From Cristatella mucedo (lineage: Eukaryota; Bryozoa; Phylactolaemata; Cristatellidae), in NCBI GenBank assembly GCA_009760855.2, contig WPIO01000107.1:306001-370000 (forward strand): a stretch of DNA of 64,000 nucleotides, written 5' to 3'. Below, in pieces: positions 21,817 through 32,998 of the stretch (its first letter is position 1; each line of letters starts with the position of its first letter). A program made the position numbers and the translations under genes. The notes beneath the pieces are model-generated. The model had not been told where the DNA came from. It worked only from the letters and a program-made list of their open reading frames with translations, and did no database searches.

Positions 21817-24800
21817 GTGACGCCGGAAATTGGGGCCCTCTCTTAGACAGACTATCTCCATTGAGACAAGGGCTCAAAAATCGTTTACTGAAACGTACGC
21901 TCCCTAAGTAGCTAATTCCTAAGAATGTCAAGGTTAATAAAACTAATATATACTATAACCTCTGAAGGATCGATAGAGCTTGGCTGGTTATTTCTCGGCT
22001 GTTCGCTAGATGGCCCACTGAAATAGAAGCCGCGGTTGCAATGATTGCGAAGTAGGCTTTGTCATACGCAGCTGTTGCTGCACACTTAAGAAAAATGAAC
22101 CCATGTAATCAATGGACGTAAAAGTGATCAATATTATATTCCGAAGCGGAGGTAATTACTACAGTCATTCGTGCATTTTCGATTAGCCAAGACCTCGCTT
22201 CAGGATTAGTTGTGGCTCCATGAGGAAATAAAAGGCTGATTTGTCGATCATAGTTGCATTGCGACAAAAGAATGTGTATTGCTCTCACCTCGCTTGCAGC
22301 CGAGATTCAGGATTGCCCACCGCAGCATTCGAACCTAGTACCTCGGGGCCGATGTCGTGAAAACCAGCCGCCTTATCTAGTGAGCCATTTGGGCTCACCA
22401 AATGCTCCACCTGCAAGTTTGTTAGCTTCACGTGAAGGTTGAGTGCATCGGTTTTCATTTCTTTGGAAATTGGTACTTAAATCTAATATTCAGTGTTAGT
22501 GTGTATATTAGACCAGGGGCAAATCTACCTACACAGGACCCATCTGGTAAAACCGCACAAGGTTTGCAGAGATAACCAGGTTTTAGAGCCGTTTCTTTTT
22601 TATTCTGACGACAAGAAGGGATTTTTACAGTCTCCATTTACACGTAGACCTTGATCTGACCGCATTAGCTTGAATTACTTGTGTGCTGCTGCAGTGTGTC
22701 ATTTAGTTGCAAACTCAGCTAGGTGTAACTATTGCCTGTTTTCCTTTCTTTGGCTAAAGTTACTACATCTACCAATTAGTATGGTAAACTGCTTTGAAAT
22801 GAATGCAGTTTCAAGTCAATTTGTATTAATGAGTCGTACTTTGGTTACATAATAGGATGTTATCCCTCATAGCCCTCGTTTGAATATACTTTCCAAAACT
22901 CTTTACCAATTTTAAGAACTGCAATTCATAAAATATATATTGATGTGACAATTTATTGTTTCAATAACCGTGCACTATGATTTATTTATAATTGTTTCTG
23001 TCCTACTCGTATATACTTTACTAGGCATTGACTTATTTAAACCTTGCCCTCTGAATAGGACACCTACTTAAAACAATTATTTAGCTGGCCAAGCCACTCC
23101 CACTGAGAATTACACTTATCCCTGAAAAACTGTCAGCCCCTCGCCAAGTAAAGGGACGGTTTCAAAAGTCCTATATCGAGATAATTCATCAGTTTTGGCT
23201 CTCCTGACTCTACGAATGCGAAACATATTTCACCCTCGTGTTACCTCTGAGTTGGCCTAACTGGGAAAGTGTAGTCTGACTACAACCATGCCCGGTTCTA
23301 CGCTTTAGAGATGTTTCTGGAATATCTTCTGCAAGCTGGTGAATCCGTTGTTCTTCAACTGCATGCAGCCCAACATGTTTAGGCTGTCCTGCTGCTACGT
23401 AAAATTAGGCAGTTACAAAGACAGACATTTACTCAACTTTATAGTTGTAGCCGTAAGTTATAGATTAGCTAGTAGTGTTTGTCGCCATGTAGGTTTAGTG
23501 CTGATGGCCTTTGAGATTACCATTAGCATTTATTGAATAACTCCTTCCTTGCTGTGTCCGGCTTTATCCCTTACATGTAAGCCAGGCAGCCGGCTCCTCA
23601 CGCGAGCTCACAAAGTTCCTCACAGATGGCTTTCACTGTTCATATTCTACCCTAAAATGATATCCCAACATGAGTAAAATCTCACATGAGACTGTAGCAT
23701 AACTCTTAAGTGTTTTCTGGTTTCATCATGCAGACAAAAAATTACAGTCTCACTGCTTGCTGCCAACAGCGAATGACTCACTCAGAATGTATGCAAATTT
23801 GAAATATTAAAACCGAGAGCTGGGCATGATTCATCTCAAATTTAAGTACTGAATTGAGTTATTTGGGCCTTTCGGAGTCATTTCAAATCATGATTTGGTG
23901 CACATTTTCTTATTTTCATTGCACTCGACTCGATGAACCTCCAGCAGCTTGTTACACTCTCTAACTGAAACGGCCTGGTGGATTCTGCATTTAATTTTTT
24001 GTAATAGGGGAATGCACTTGAGTCTGTCTACATCCACGCAGATTCTATTCTTAACATTCATTATTACATTGACACATGTTCAAACGAACACATTTGCTAG
24101 CTCTACTGCCTAAAATGTTTATGAAAATAAATGCTTGCATTCCCTTAAGCTTCTACAGATGGTTAGCATACTGTTGGTGCTTGTGTATACACACTTAATA
24201 ATAAAAAATTTAAATCAACCCTGCGTTACTTTGCATGCCATCTACGATTGTATTTTGCGCTGGGATTTGTGTCTGTTCTTAATTTGAACTTGAGCTAGAT
24301 CAGCCAACGTAGCCCTGGGGGTGGTCATACCAGACTAGATGCACTCACTTTGGGACGATAAGCGTTCGTAGGATCGCCCTGTAACCCATTCCGTGCTGCA
24401 TCTGTAGAACGGTTTTCTGTACTTCATTGGTAGACGTGCTTGAGCACACCGGAGCAGCACGGAAATATGATCAATTGGCTGGTGGATTTTATTGAAAGCA
24501 ATCTTGAAGTCAACAAATCAAGATAGTGCATTACCTTGAAGTAAAATTGCATTTAATGTAAATCTTGAAATCTCCACTAAGCAAGTAGTACACCAGTTGC
24601 AGAACTGCAAAGGTGTTATTCATTATAACTTAAAAGTGAATTTAATATAGTTATTTGAAATTTTGGATGAGATCTGGCAGCTGTGCTGTCATTTTATTGT
24701 CCTAGTTGTAATATATTCGTTCCAAATTTCCTCATTCAAAGTTGTGCCGATTGCAGAATAACTTTGCAGAATGTTCACCATTTACTTAGTGAACAAAGAA

Positions 24801-24851
24801 AATGCTCAGTGATTTCTCCCGCTTCAAATCAAGTATTTCATTTTATTTCAG
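21817..24851 (+). other. Intron 1 of the U2 gene
   Basis: About 3.0 kb, aligning with U4 intron 1 throughout; it contains a SINE-2 at 22222-22400. The acceptor is TTTTATTTCAG at 24841-24851. Confidence 0.6.
22222..22400 (-). mobile_element. SINE-2 copy shared with U3 and U4
   Basis: The reverse strand carries a decayed tRNA-like head (GGCTCACTAGATAAGG; box B region GGTTCGAATGCTG). It sits at the same place in intron 1 as the copies at 32848 and 43586, so it was inserted before the units were duplicated. Confidence 0.7.
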
Positions 24852-24910
24852 TAAGCTGGTAGCAAACGAAGAAGTCCGAGGGGATGCTGTCGCAGCTTTA
24901 ATTGATCTGA
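24852..24910 (+). CDS. Tandem gene U2, exon 2 (59 nt)
   Basis: Acceptor TTTTATTTCAG and donor GTAAGTATTCC bound an exon of exactly 59 nt in phase 2 to phase 1. It encodes KLVANEEVRGDAVAALIDL plus the first base of a serine codon completed by exon 3. Shared with U4: K, E at position 6, RGD and the final DL. The frame is open and the splice signals are strong. Confidence 0.75.
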
Positions 24911-26019
24911 GTAAGTATTCCATGTTTTATTTGGCGACAATATTTTGCCAATGAATCTCACCTAATGGGATCTGATCTAATGTCAATCTTGATCATCTTA
25001 ATTTAATCTTATTCTGGCTTGCAGGGTTTTATGTGTGTCTTCCTCATCACTCTCGTTAAACTTTAAATGTTGCATTGCAGCGCCTAATAGCTAATCTGAC
25101 TGCATGCATTATTTATCTTTTAACCAAGCCAAACTGCTTTCTTTAAGCCTTGAGTCTGCAAAAATTGCTTTCTGATAATCATTCAATGGGTTTAAATAGT
25201 GTGGCTTTTATAATAATTGTTTCACTACGTTACAGCGAAACTACTTGTCAGGTATCAAATTGCCTTCTTTAGTCAGTGAGACATGCCAGTTGCTAACCTG
25301 AAGAGCTAACCAAAAGCATGGGCTTAGTCCACAGTGTAATAGTAATATCCACCGAGCTAGCTTCAGACAGCAGCATGGTTAGTTAGACTTCTCAGATATT
25401 TAGCATGTATTGTGAAAAAAATACATTCAGCCTCTCATTTAGTTAAAGAGTGGATGTTTAAAGCTCAGGAAATTTGTCAACCTGCAATTGTTTGAGACTT
25501 CCAAGACGCACCGATTTTTTTGTAAATTAGATTGTTTTTTCTTTTTTGGGAGTCTTTTTTTGGTTTTTACTAAAAAGCAGCGGGCTGACTGTAAATTTGA
25601 CTGGCTAACCATGTATAAAAAGATCTTTCTTCACAGTTGCAGATTTATTATCTTGAGATTGACTTATCATGTCAGATTTGGAACAGCACGACGAAATATG
25701 CGACAGTACTTTGAGGTATTTTGAGGAGAGAAGTTGGGTGCAGACGAGTTTCGAAAAGCAATGAGAATTTTTTACGGCGATAAAGAGCTTGAACTTGGTA
25801 CTAGTAATACTTCTGAGCTGCGAATTAAAGTGAAGTTATAAGTGGCTAAGTGTTCGTGTTTGAAAGATTTGTTGAGACGGTATGTTTGCGGTCGTCCAGC
25901 TAAGGATAGAGAATTCAGACGTATCAGTCGTAGATGTCGATAAAACGACTTGAGTAGAAAGTACGATCTTCATAAATCCCCAGAACTAAGTTTATAAAGT
26001 GAATTTTGCATCTTTATAT

Positions 26020-26178
26020 AAAAAATAATTCATGCAATTCATTAGCATAGCACCCTATGAGAAGTAAATCTGAATTCTGGCCCTTCACGTATGCCACAGG
26101 GCTGGAGCCCACGACCTCTGTCAGGTCTTGGTCGGGGCGAGCACCTTAATCACTGGGCCACACTAGCTTGGTGGTATA
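26020..26178 (-). mobile_element. SINE-1 copy (tRNA head, LINE-B-like tail)
   Basis: In reverse: AGCTAGTGTGGCCCAGTGAT, TAAGGTGCTCGCCCCGACCA, a B-box-like GGGCTCCAGCCC, then GTGAAGGGCCAGAATTCAG and GGGTGCTATGC with an A/T tail. It is absent from the matching introns of U1 and U4. Confidence 0.75.
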
Positions 26179-26255
26179 GCTTCCATTTGCATGGGTTTAT
26201 AAGGGCTGTGTTATTCATGGTAAGGTCTACGTGAAGGAGAAATTGAGTTGTTTGC

Positions 26256-26910
26256 TTGCGATTGCAGCTGGTGCAAAACTCTGCAGCTAGGCTTGTCTGT
26301 CGTGAGCGTCACAGTTGCCACATTACTCCACTTCTCGCCGACCTGCACTGGTTACCAGTCAAGCAACGGATTGACTTCAAGGTTTTGTCGCTCACTTTTA
26401 GGTCTCTTCATTCTATGGCTCCAGCCTATCTTTCAGATATACTACCCCATCAGGCAAAGCATCGTACCACTCGCTTTTCGGAATCCAACAGTCTAGAAAT
26501 ACCTCGTACAAACCTTATATCCTTTGGAGACCGTGCATTTAGCTCGTATGCTCCCACAGCCTGGAACTCCCTCCCGACCTGCATCAGAACATCCCCTGAC
26601 CTGACCACATTTAAAAGAAACTTAAAAACATACCTTTTTAGGACAGCATTTAGTGGGTCCTTGTGATTCGTCCTCGATGTGCTTATGCGTGCTGACACTG
26701 TTCATGCTGCCACTAACCACATTTGCATGCTGACCCAGTGCATGTAACCCCTAACCATGTTATTCATTTTGTTTGTTTTTCAAGCATGATTTTACTTACT
26801 ATTCTATTGCGTATCACTTTGCAGCAAATGTAAAGCGCCTAAAAAGAGATTAAGTTCTCTGAGGGCGCTTTATCAAGTGCAATATTATTATTATATTATT
26901 ATTATTATAC
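26256..26910 (+). mobile_element. Young LINE-B copy B8 (5' truncated)
   Basis: The copy starts at TTGCAGCTGGTGCAAAACTC and keeps an open frame to the ORF2 stop (26666) with LQLVQNSAARLVCRERHSCH, LHWLPVKQRIDFKV and TTFKRNLKTYLFRTAFSGSL. By eye it differs from the matching part of B14 at about ten positions in some 640. It ends with the hairpin tail and (ATT)n. It sits in intron 2 of the U2 gene in sense orientation. U4 has no insertion at the matching point (about 47850). Confidence 0.85.
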
Positions 26911-27675
26911 TGAAAAAGGTGAACTGTTTTGGCTGCTTACGAAACATGGTACCTTGAGACCAGTACCATCAACTCGTATTTTCGAAGCAAGTGAAAGTGT
27001 TATGACAAATAACAAGGAAATTCCCCCTCTTGCAATGCAAACCGTAGCTCCAAAAATGAACTGATTGAAGCTGAGATGACCTATGCCCAATTCCAGTAGC
27101 TGTCTCCTCATTTAAAGCTTGTATAACCTTTTATTGTTGACTAACTCCTCCTATGCACCATAAATTGCATTTATCTACTGCCAAATTTATAGTGTTGTTG
27201 TCCTAATATTATGCAAGCAATTTCTGCAGCTAGAACATTTCATATTTGCTTGCATCGACTGACGAACTTAGTTACCACGTTCTTCAAATATCGATTCACT
27301 AATTGATTACTCTAGCTTTAAAGCTGATCATTTAGAGGCGCATAGGGAGGGGCAAAGCTGAAATTCCTAAATTTGCTGAATTCCTAAAACGTCCACTGCC
27401 ACCATCTTATTCCTCAGTTCAACGTCTAAACGATCCAACTTGAAGTTTTTACTTGTCATCCCCTACTTTTATTAGCGTGCCGTCATGTTTTCCCGAACCA
27501 ACCTCCTCCGATATTAACTGTAATGTCAACAGTTCTGGGCATTTCCCTGCCGTAAGCTGAAGTTGCTCTGCCTAATGCTCTACTTTGACTGTGAATGTCC
27601 TCGTACAGGTATAAGCTCGGAATACTTGGCAACGCTCACCCTATTCTGGCGTAATTTAAAGTGATATTTTTGCAG

Positions 27676-27959
27676 GTATCCCTAAAGAGGAAAGGGTCAA
27701 CAAGATGTCGACGTTGACCCACAAAGCACTCAACGGAAGCGATGCCCAAAAAAATGAGCCTTCAAAAACTCAGACATATTGCCCCCTGAAATTGCCTGTG
27801 CTGAAGGCAAAAGGAATTCAAACGCGGCCACAACCTATTTTTGAGGAGCAGTGGTGGCTTAAAGAAATTCCATGCAATCTCAGAATGAAACGACTGCTGC
27901 GTATGTTACAGAGCAATGCTCACATTTTCAAACAGCCAGTCTCGGGTTTCAAGAAATGA
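27676..27959 (+). CDS. Tandem gene U2, 3' exon (93 codons plus stop)
   Basis: After TTTTTGCAG the first two bases (GT) complete a serine codon. The frame continues SIPKEERVNKMSTLTHKALN to a family core, LPVLKAK, then EEQWWLKEIPCNLRMKRLLR, followed by a short Lys-ending tail. The core motif E-[EY]-Q-W-W-L-[KR]-x2-[IM]-x-C-[KN]-L-R-x-K-R is the clearest family signature. The exon has no stops or frameshifts even though exon 1 of this unit may be damaged. If U2 is dead, it died recently. The protein is basic and of unknown function. Confidence 0.78.
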
Positions 27960-28071
27960 AGCAATCACCTTCAATCCTCCGGATTACACATCAATCCAAA
28001 ATAGTATTGCTAGAAACGAGCTGACATTAGCATTGGATTAGATCTGTATTGAACGTGTGCTTCTACGTATA

Positions 28072-28077
28072 AATAAA
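28072..28077 (+). promoter_or_regulatory. Polyadenylation signal AATAAA, U2 gene
   Basis: It lies 113 bases after the stop in TATAAATAAACATTC, matching the U1 and U4 contexts. Confidence 0.7.
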
Positions 28078-28289
28078 CATTCCTGTCACTGAGTGCACAA
28101 GGACTTATGCCAATGACCTTCAACCCCAAGGCCTGTACTGCAATTCACGATAATCCAAGGCGAGAACTTTCCTCAACGCTAAATCTTTGCTATGTTTACG
28201 GCAAACTGAAATAGCTGCAGAGTTTTGCCACAGCTGTCAGCAACTAAGTGCACAAGCCGGTATACCTTTGCTATTGCCTTCCGTGCTTT

Positions 28290-29800
28290 CGTGACAGTTA
28301 GCTCATATATCGAAACCTCACACCTGGCTAGTAAGTTTCAGTCCAGCTTTATAGCTAATCACTCCACAGAGTCAGCATTACTTAGCCTTACAACGACCTA
28401 CTTAGGAATGCAGACATGGGTAGAGTGTGTCTGCTGGTTTCGCTCGATCTTTCGGCAGCTTTTGATACTATCGATCACAAAATTCTTCTAAAGCACCTCT
28501 CATCTCGCCTGGGCATCGCTGGTACTCTGCAAAGTATCAGATTATATCTCAGTGGGAGACTCCAGAGTATTGACGTGAATGAACAAAGATCATCGGAGGT
28601 ACCTCTAAAATAGGGGTTACCTCAGGGCTTCGTGCTAGGTCCGGTTCTTTTCACGGTTTATACTCTCCCTCTTGCTGATGTGATTGCCAAGCACAATCTA
28701 GGCTTTCACTTCTATGCTGATGAGAAGGAGTTGTACTTTTGCTTTGATCCCTTCCAGCCTGCATGCACATAAAATTCTCTCAATTCACTTGCTGCATGTA
28801 TTGCTGACATTCGCTTATAGATGGCAGTTAATTTTCTAAAACTAAACGATGATAAAACTAAGTTACAAGTTATGGGCAAAACCCGTGGGATTCACAAAGT
28901 GGAAGGACTGGCAATCAAAATTGGCACTGCCAGGATATTTCCTGATAAATCAGCTTGAAATCTAGGTGTCATGTTCTAAAGCAACCTCTCGTTAGATGAT
29001 CATATCAGCTCCTCAGTCAAATCAGCCTACTTTCAGCTTCATCGTATGGCTAAATTGGAGCTTGTTCAGATAAGGATACCTCGTCCAAGTTGGTCCATCC
29101 ATTCGTAACATCTCGTCTCGACCTCTGCAACTCACTGCTTACTGGCCCACAGGATCAGGCGACTGCAGCTGGTGCAAAACTTGGCCGCTAGGCTTGTCTG
29201 TCGTGAGCTTCCCAGTTGCCACATCACACTGCTTCTCGCCGACCGGCACTCGTTACTCGTCAACCAACGGATTGACTTCAATGGAGTTGTCGCTCACTTT
29301 TAGGTCACTTCATTCTTCTGCTTCAGCCTATCTCTCAAATATACTCAACTATAAGGTCAAGCATTGTACCACCCGCTTTTCGGAATCCAACAGTCTACAA
29401 ATACCTCTTACAAACCTCAATTCCTTTGGCGACCATGCATTTAGTGCCTATGCTCCCAAAGCCTGGAACTCCCTCCCAACTTGCGTCAGAACATCCCTTG
29501 ACCTGAACACATTTAAAAAGAACTTGAAAACACACCTATTTAGGACAGCATTTAGTGGGTCCCTGTTATTCGTCCTTCATTTGGTTATGCGTGCTGACAC
29601 TGTGTGTGCTGTCACTAACAACATTTGCATGCTGACTATGTGCATGTCACACGTAACCATGTTACTCATTTTGTTTGTTTATCAAGCATGATACTACTTA
29701 CCATTTAATTGCATTTCCTTTTTCAGAAAATGTAAAGCGCCTAGAGAGAGATTGAGTTCTCTGTGTGTGCTTTATCAAGTGCATTATTATTATTAGTATT
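28290..29800 (+). mobile_element. LINE-B copy B9 (long, inactivated)
   Basis: A plus-strand copy covers most of the reverse transcriptase domain. In order: LASKFQSSFIANHSTESALL; after a frame change [72 protein letters not shown], where the catalytic YADD has become YADE; the NFLKLNDDKT equivalent; then the ORF2 C-terminus and hairpin tail. Stops and frameshifts break the frame at several points. It belongs to an older subfamily than B6, B8 and B14. Confidence 0.85.
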
Positions 29801-29879
29801 ACTGTTAGTTCACCAGCAATCTAGCATAACAGTTTTACAGAATAAGTCAGATTACAGAAAACTCGAACTGAAATAAAAA

Positions 29880-30345
29880 TCGGCGACTCAGACAACCGAT
29901 TTGCTTTTGATTTGCCACAGATTTCTGTAGCCAGTTTCTTTGAGCCTAGCCGTAGCTGTACGTGGACATGCGTTGTTTGAGATTGTACTAGCACAATTGC
30001 TTAACGTGATGTAGCTGAAGTTATTTAGTACGCTCTGTAACATGCGTTTAAATTTGGCCTCTGTATTACCAATTTTTCTGAAAATTGCACAGTATTGCTC
30101 TATACAGCCATGTTTACCATGGTGAATGCAGTCGATTGTGTGCTTTGCTTGATAATAGTAAGTACGATTGCATTGAAATTGTGCTATCAATCGACAACAA
30201 AAATTAGCTCGACCTGAAATCACCATAATGTCGAAACTGTAGGCATTCTGGTCGTTTTGCAGCGGCTTGGGATCGACAGGCATTGTCGTGATACCGTTAA
30301 ACTAGTGCAGGGTATTGCTAAGAATTGGCGAGGCAATTATAGCTT
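29880..30345. repeat. Duplicated intergenic block, partner of 11470-11970
   Basis: Colinear with the U1 spacer block. No conserved frame; the 131-codon minus-strand frame here (30283 to 29888) is not open in the partner block. Confidence 0.6.
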
Positions 30346-30408
30346 GTGAGTTAATTAAAAGCTTTGCTGTTGTTATAGTAGGTGCTGTTCTGTGACTATC
30401 ATGACGAG

Positions 30409-31235
30409 CTCACAATTTAGTTGTCGTTTTAGAACGACGCCTAAATAGTAAAAGCTTTCCTCAGGAGACTGCTTTAATGCTAGCAATCACGTCGGATCCT
30501 TGTCTAAGATCAGGAGCAGTCTTCGACAGTAACTTGCAAAAAAGTTATTGGCCGCTTATTTTTGTCTTGGCATGATTACTGTGATTCTCTTTTGGCGGGC
30601 TACCAAAAAAGTAACTGGGTATTAGCAAATGGTTGCGAACATGGCTGCAAGGCTGCCTTTAAATTCCATAGGATTGATCACGTGTCTCCTTCGCTAAAAG
30701 AGCTTTAATGACAGCTGGTTGATCAACGGATAGAGAGCAGTGATCTTATTTTGACCCACAAGACCTGCCACAGCTTGAATGGTTCGTACCAAGCTAAACC
30801 ATTACACTAGTTTCAGCCTCCTTATGCCGTCAGTTGTACGGAAAATAAAATACCTGTTGAATGTCTCCGCTTCAATGCCGTTGATGACACAAGCTTTAGC
30901 TCTGCAGTTAATAGAAAGTTGCTCTTGTTTCCATGATTCCCGCTCAATAACAACTACTCTCCTGCTGCCGGCTATGGCTCATCGTTTTGTGTGGGCCTGA
31001 GCATCTATCTTCGCACCACTGACGACCTCGACTGCTCTACTGACACAGCTATACCTCCACTTTCTTTGTTACGTGAGGTGAAGTCAGTTGGCTATCAAAT
31101 GCATACCGAGAGCCCCTTAGTCTGTCATTGAGCTACAAAAACTTGGCTGCCTAACACCCACATAGTCTTTGTCGCTTCGTGGAGTTACAGACCGGGATGG
31201 ATTGCCTTACATTACATTGCTCTTACAACGTACAA
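30409..31235 (+). mobile_element. LINE-A copy A3 (decayed)
   Basis: It starts near GCTCACAATTTAGTTGTCGT and runs through TGGCGGGCTACCAAAAAAGT, GGCTGCAAGGCTGCC, the SFSS region GACACAAGCTTTAGCTCTGC and the 3' tail ACACCCACATAGTCTTTGTC, GTGGAGTTACAGACCGGGAT, CTTACATTACATT. There are many stops. Confidence 0.75.
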
Positions 31236-31323
31236 AGTGAGACTGTAACTAGTTCTCCTGGTCACGTGAAATTACTAGGCATTGACTCAGTGCCACAGTG
31301 AAAAGCACAAGATTTCCTAAACC

Positions 31324-31478
31324 TCACCCGCCGAGCTGGTTCGTTCTAGCGGTTAAGGTGCTCGCCCCGACCAAGGTCTGACTGAGGTCGCGGCTCGAGC
31401 CCCGATGCATAAGTAAAGTGCCTGATTAAAGATTGAGTTCTCTTGGGGCACGATATAAATAAATCATTACATTATATT
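31324..31478 (+). mobile_element. SINE-1 copy (best preserved)
   Basis: The tRNA-like head GCCGAGCTGGTTCGTTCTAG, CGGTTAAGGTGCTCGCCCCG (A box) and a B-box-like GGCTCGAGCCCC is followed by a tail TAAAGTGCCTGATTAAAGAT, TGAGTTCTCTTGGGGCACGA and an ATTACATTAT run. The tail pairs GTGCC with GGCAC, as the LINE-B hairpin pairs GCGCC with GGCGC. Confidence 0.85.
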
Positions 31479-32299
31479 ATTGTATGCCGTGTAGTCTCGC
31501 AGCTTGTTTCAATTCAAAGTCACTGAGAGTGAGATAAGAGAGCGAAGTAGCGAGTAATGTCCATATCGGTATCATATTGCTCTTTGTTTTATTTTTACGC
31601 AATCAGTTCTAGTTTTGCCTTTCTACAGCTATATTCTAGGCTTAGCTGTACAGAAAAACCACTTTGTTAGCTGATTTTATATTTATAATTTTCTCACTCT
31701 TTGTCGCCACATACTTGGATTTGGATTTTTGCCTTAATTTTGCGATGCACGTATGACTTTGAAGGTAATAGAAATTCCAATTTGTAAGTGATGACACACG
31801 GAATGCCACTGAGACAAGGGGCAAGATTGGATGAGGTACTAAGGGTTTAGATATTATTTTTGCAGTGACAGGTATACAAAAGATGCTGATTTAAAATTTG
31901 AGTTTAAGTTAGTCGTAATTCACGAGGTGTTTCTTAAACAGGGCGTTCTGATTTATAGTATTACCAGCACGAGATAAGTATGCTCATGAGATGGTACAGA
32001 ATCAGCATTATATAAAGTACAACAGTAATACAACGACAGTATACAGACCTCAAGAAATCGTATCTTTTTCTCATTAACCTTCTGTACGTTCAAAGACAAA
32101 CATAGCCATGCTGTTATTAGTGACATCCGAACAGTTTGTATGCAATTATTTTTCACTTCAAGAATATTTTGAACGTACCAAGTTGAATCCGTTTTGAGCA
32201 ATTTCGGATTTAACTTCTACATTTGCCTATCTGTTTAACCGTCTAGAGTGCACAAACGGCTACGGCAGCATGCAAATAAAATAATACAAGATGATTTAG
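31479..32299. other. Unannotated end of unit U2
   Basis: No gene or clear repeat recognised. Short frames on the minus strand lack motifs. Confidence 0.35.
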
Positions 32300-32560
32300 C
32301 TGCCTATTTTATATATCGGCAAGAGAGTTTCAAAGGCTTGCTTCAAACCAACGACCTTAGGTCATCGGTCCTAAAAAGCGACTTCCTTCCTAACGGGCCT
32401 TACGTCCCACGAAGATACAGTCTCCAGATGCTTTAGGTTTGTTCAAATCAAAGTCATACCATATATTTAGGAGTGCTGCTGGTATTAATAGTAATGCTCC
32501 TGACAAATAGATCTCAGAAAACTCAATCTCTTTCTAGGTGCTTAACATTGCCGATGAACA
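32300..32560 (-). mobile_element. Decayed SINE-2 head plus a LINE-B tail scrap
   Basis: About 32330-32415 in reverse shows GACCTAAGGTCGTTGGTTTG (box-B-like). Flanking words such as AGTCTCCAGATGCTTTAGGTT resemble 36400-36470. At 32512-32550, TCAGAAAACTCAATCTCTTT, CTAGGTGCTTAACATTGC is a minus-strand LINE-B tail scrap. Confidence 0.4.
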
Positions 32561-32847
32561 GCTTGATCGAGAGTGGCTGTAAACAGATCTTATCTATCAG
32601 AGTCGGTTTGAGACCCAATCTGATAGCACGATAACCCACTGAAATGGAAGCTGCGGTTTCGATCATTAGCATAGTAGGCTTATATTATGAAGTAGTGGCT
32701 GCACATCATGAAAATAAAACCCATAAAGTCTATAAAAATAAAAGTGACTATTCCGATATACTCTTTTGAATATGATTAGGTCGGTCTTTTGAGCGTTTTT
32801 TGCGAGCCAAGCCAAGCTTCGGCCTCAGTGATATCTCGGGAAAATAA

Positions 32848-32998
32848 TTTACTAGCTGATTTATCAGCCTCTTTTGAATTTCGACAGAAGACTATTTTCG
32901 ACTCTTGTCACTTTCCATAACTCAATTTCAACCTACGACCTCGGGACCAAGGTCGTGAAAACCAACGGCCGTTTATAGTATGCCATCACGGCAGGGAC
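32848..32998 (-). mobile_element. SINE-2 copy shared with U2 and U4
   Basis: In reverse it carries a tRNA-like head with GCTTTCACGACC-like (GGTTTTCACGACCTTGGTCC) and CCGAGGTCGTAGGTTGAAAT (degenerate B box), then the family body. Same relative position as the copies at 22222 and 43586. Confidence 0.7.

Larger units (their letters stand above)
24911..27675 (+). other. Intron 2 of the U2 gene
   Basis: A 2.8-kb intron with acceptor TTTTTGCAG. It contains a SINE-1 (26020-26178) and a young LINE-B (26256-26910). Between about 25410 and 25900 it aligns with 47150-47680 of U4 and 2750-3180 of U1. The frames are not conserved there, so I read it as intron. It lacks the block shared by U1 3800-4060 and U4 48230-48440. 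Confidence 0.6.
20990..32590 (+). repeat. Tandem unit U2
   Basis: The start is set where similarity to U4 begins (about 20990 with 42395, sharing ATATGAGCTGATTTG). The unit contains a promoter block, all three exon positions, the poly(A) signal, and a spacer block shared with U1 (29880-30345). Private insertions are LINE-B8, a SINE-1, LINE-B9, LINE-A3 and a second SINE-1. Confidence 0.7.

Noticed and set aside
25640..25860. An extra exon between exons 2 and 3 of the tandem gene
   Set aside because: The segment is similar in U1, U2 and U4 (TACTTTGAGGTATTTTGAGG and AAAGAGCTTGA words), but indels break any common frame and splice borders do not match.
29888..30283. 131-codon minus-strand ORF as a gene
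   Set aside because: The paralogous block at 11470-11970 does not keep the frame, so there is no sign of coding selection.
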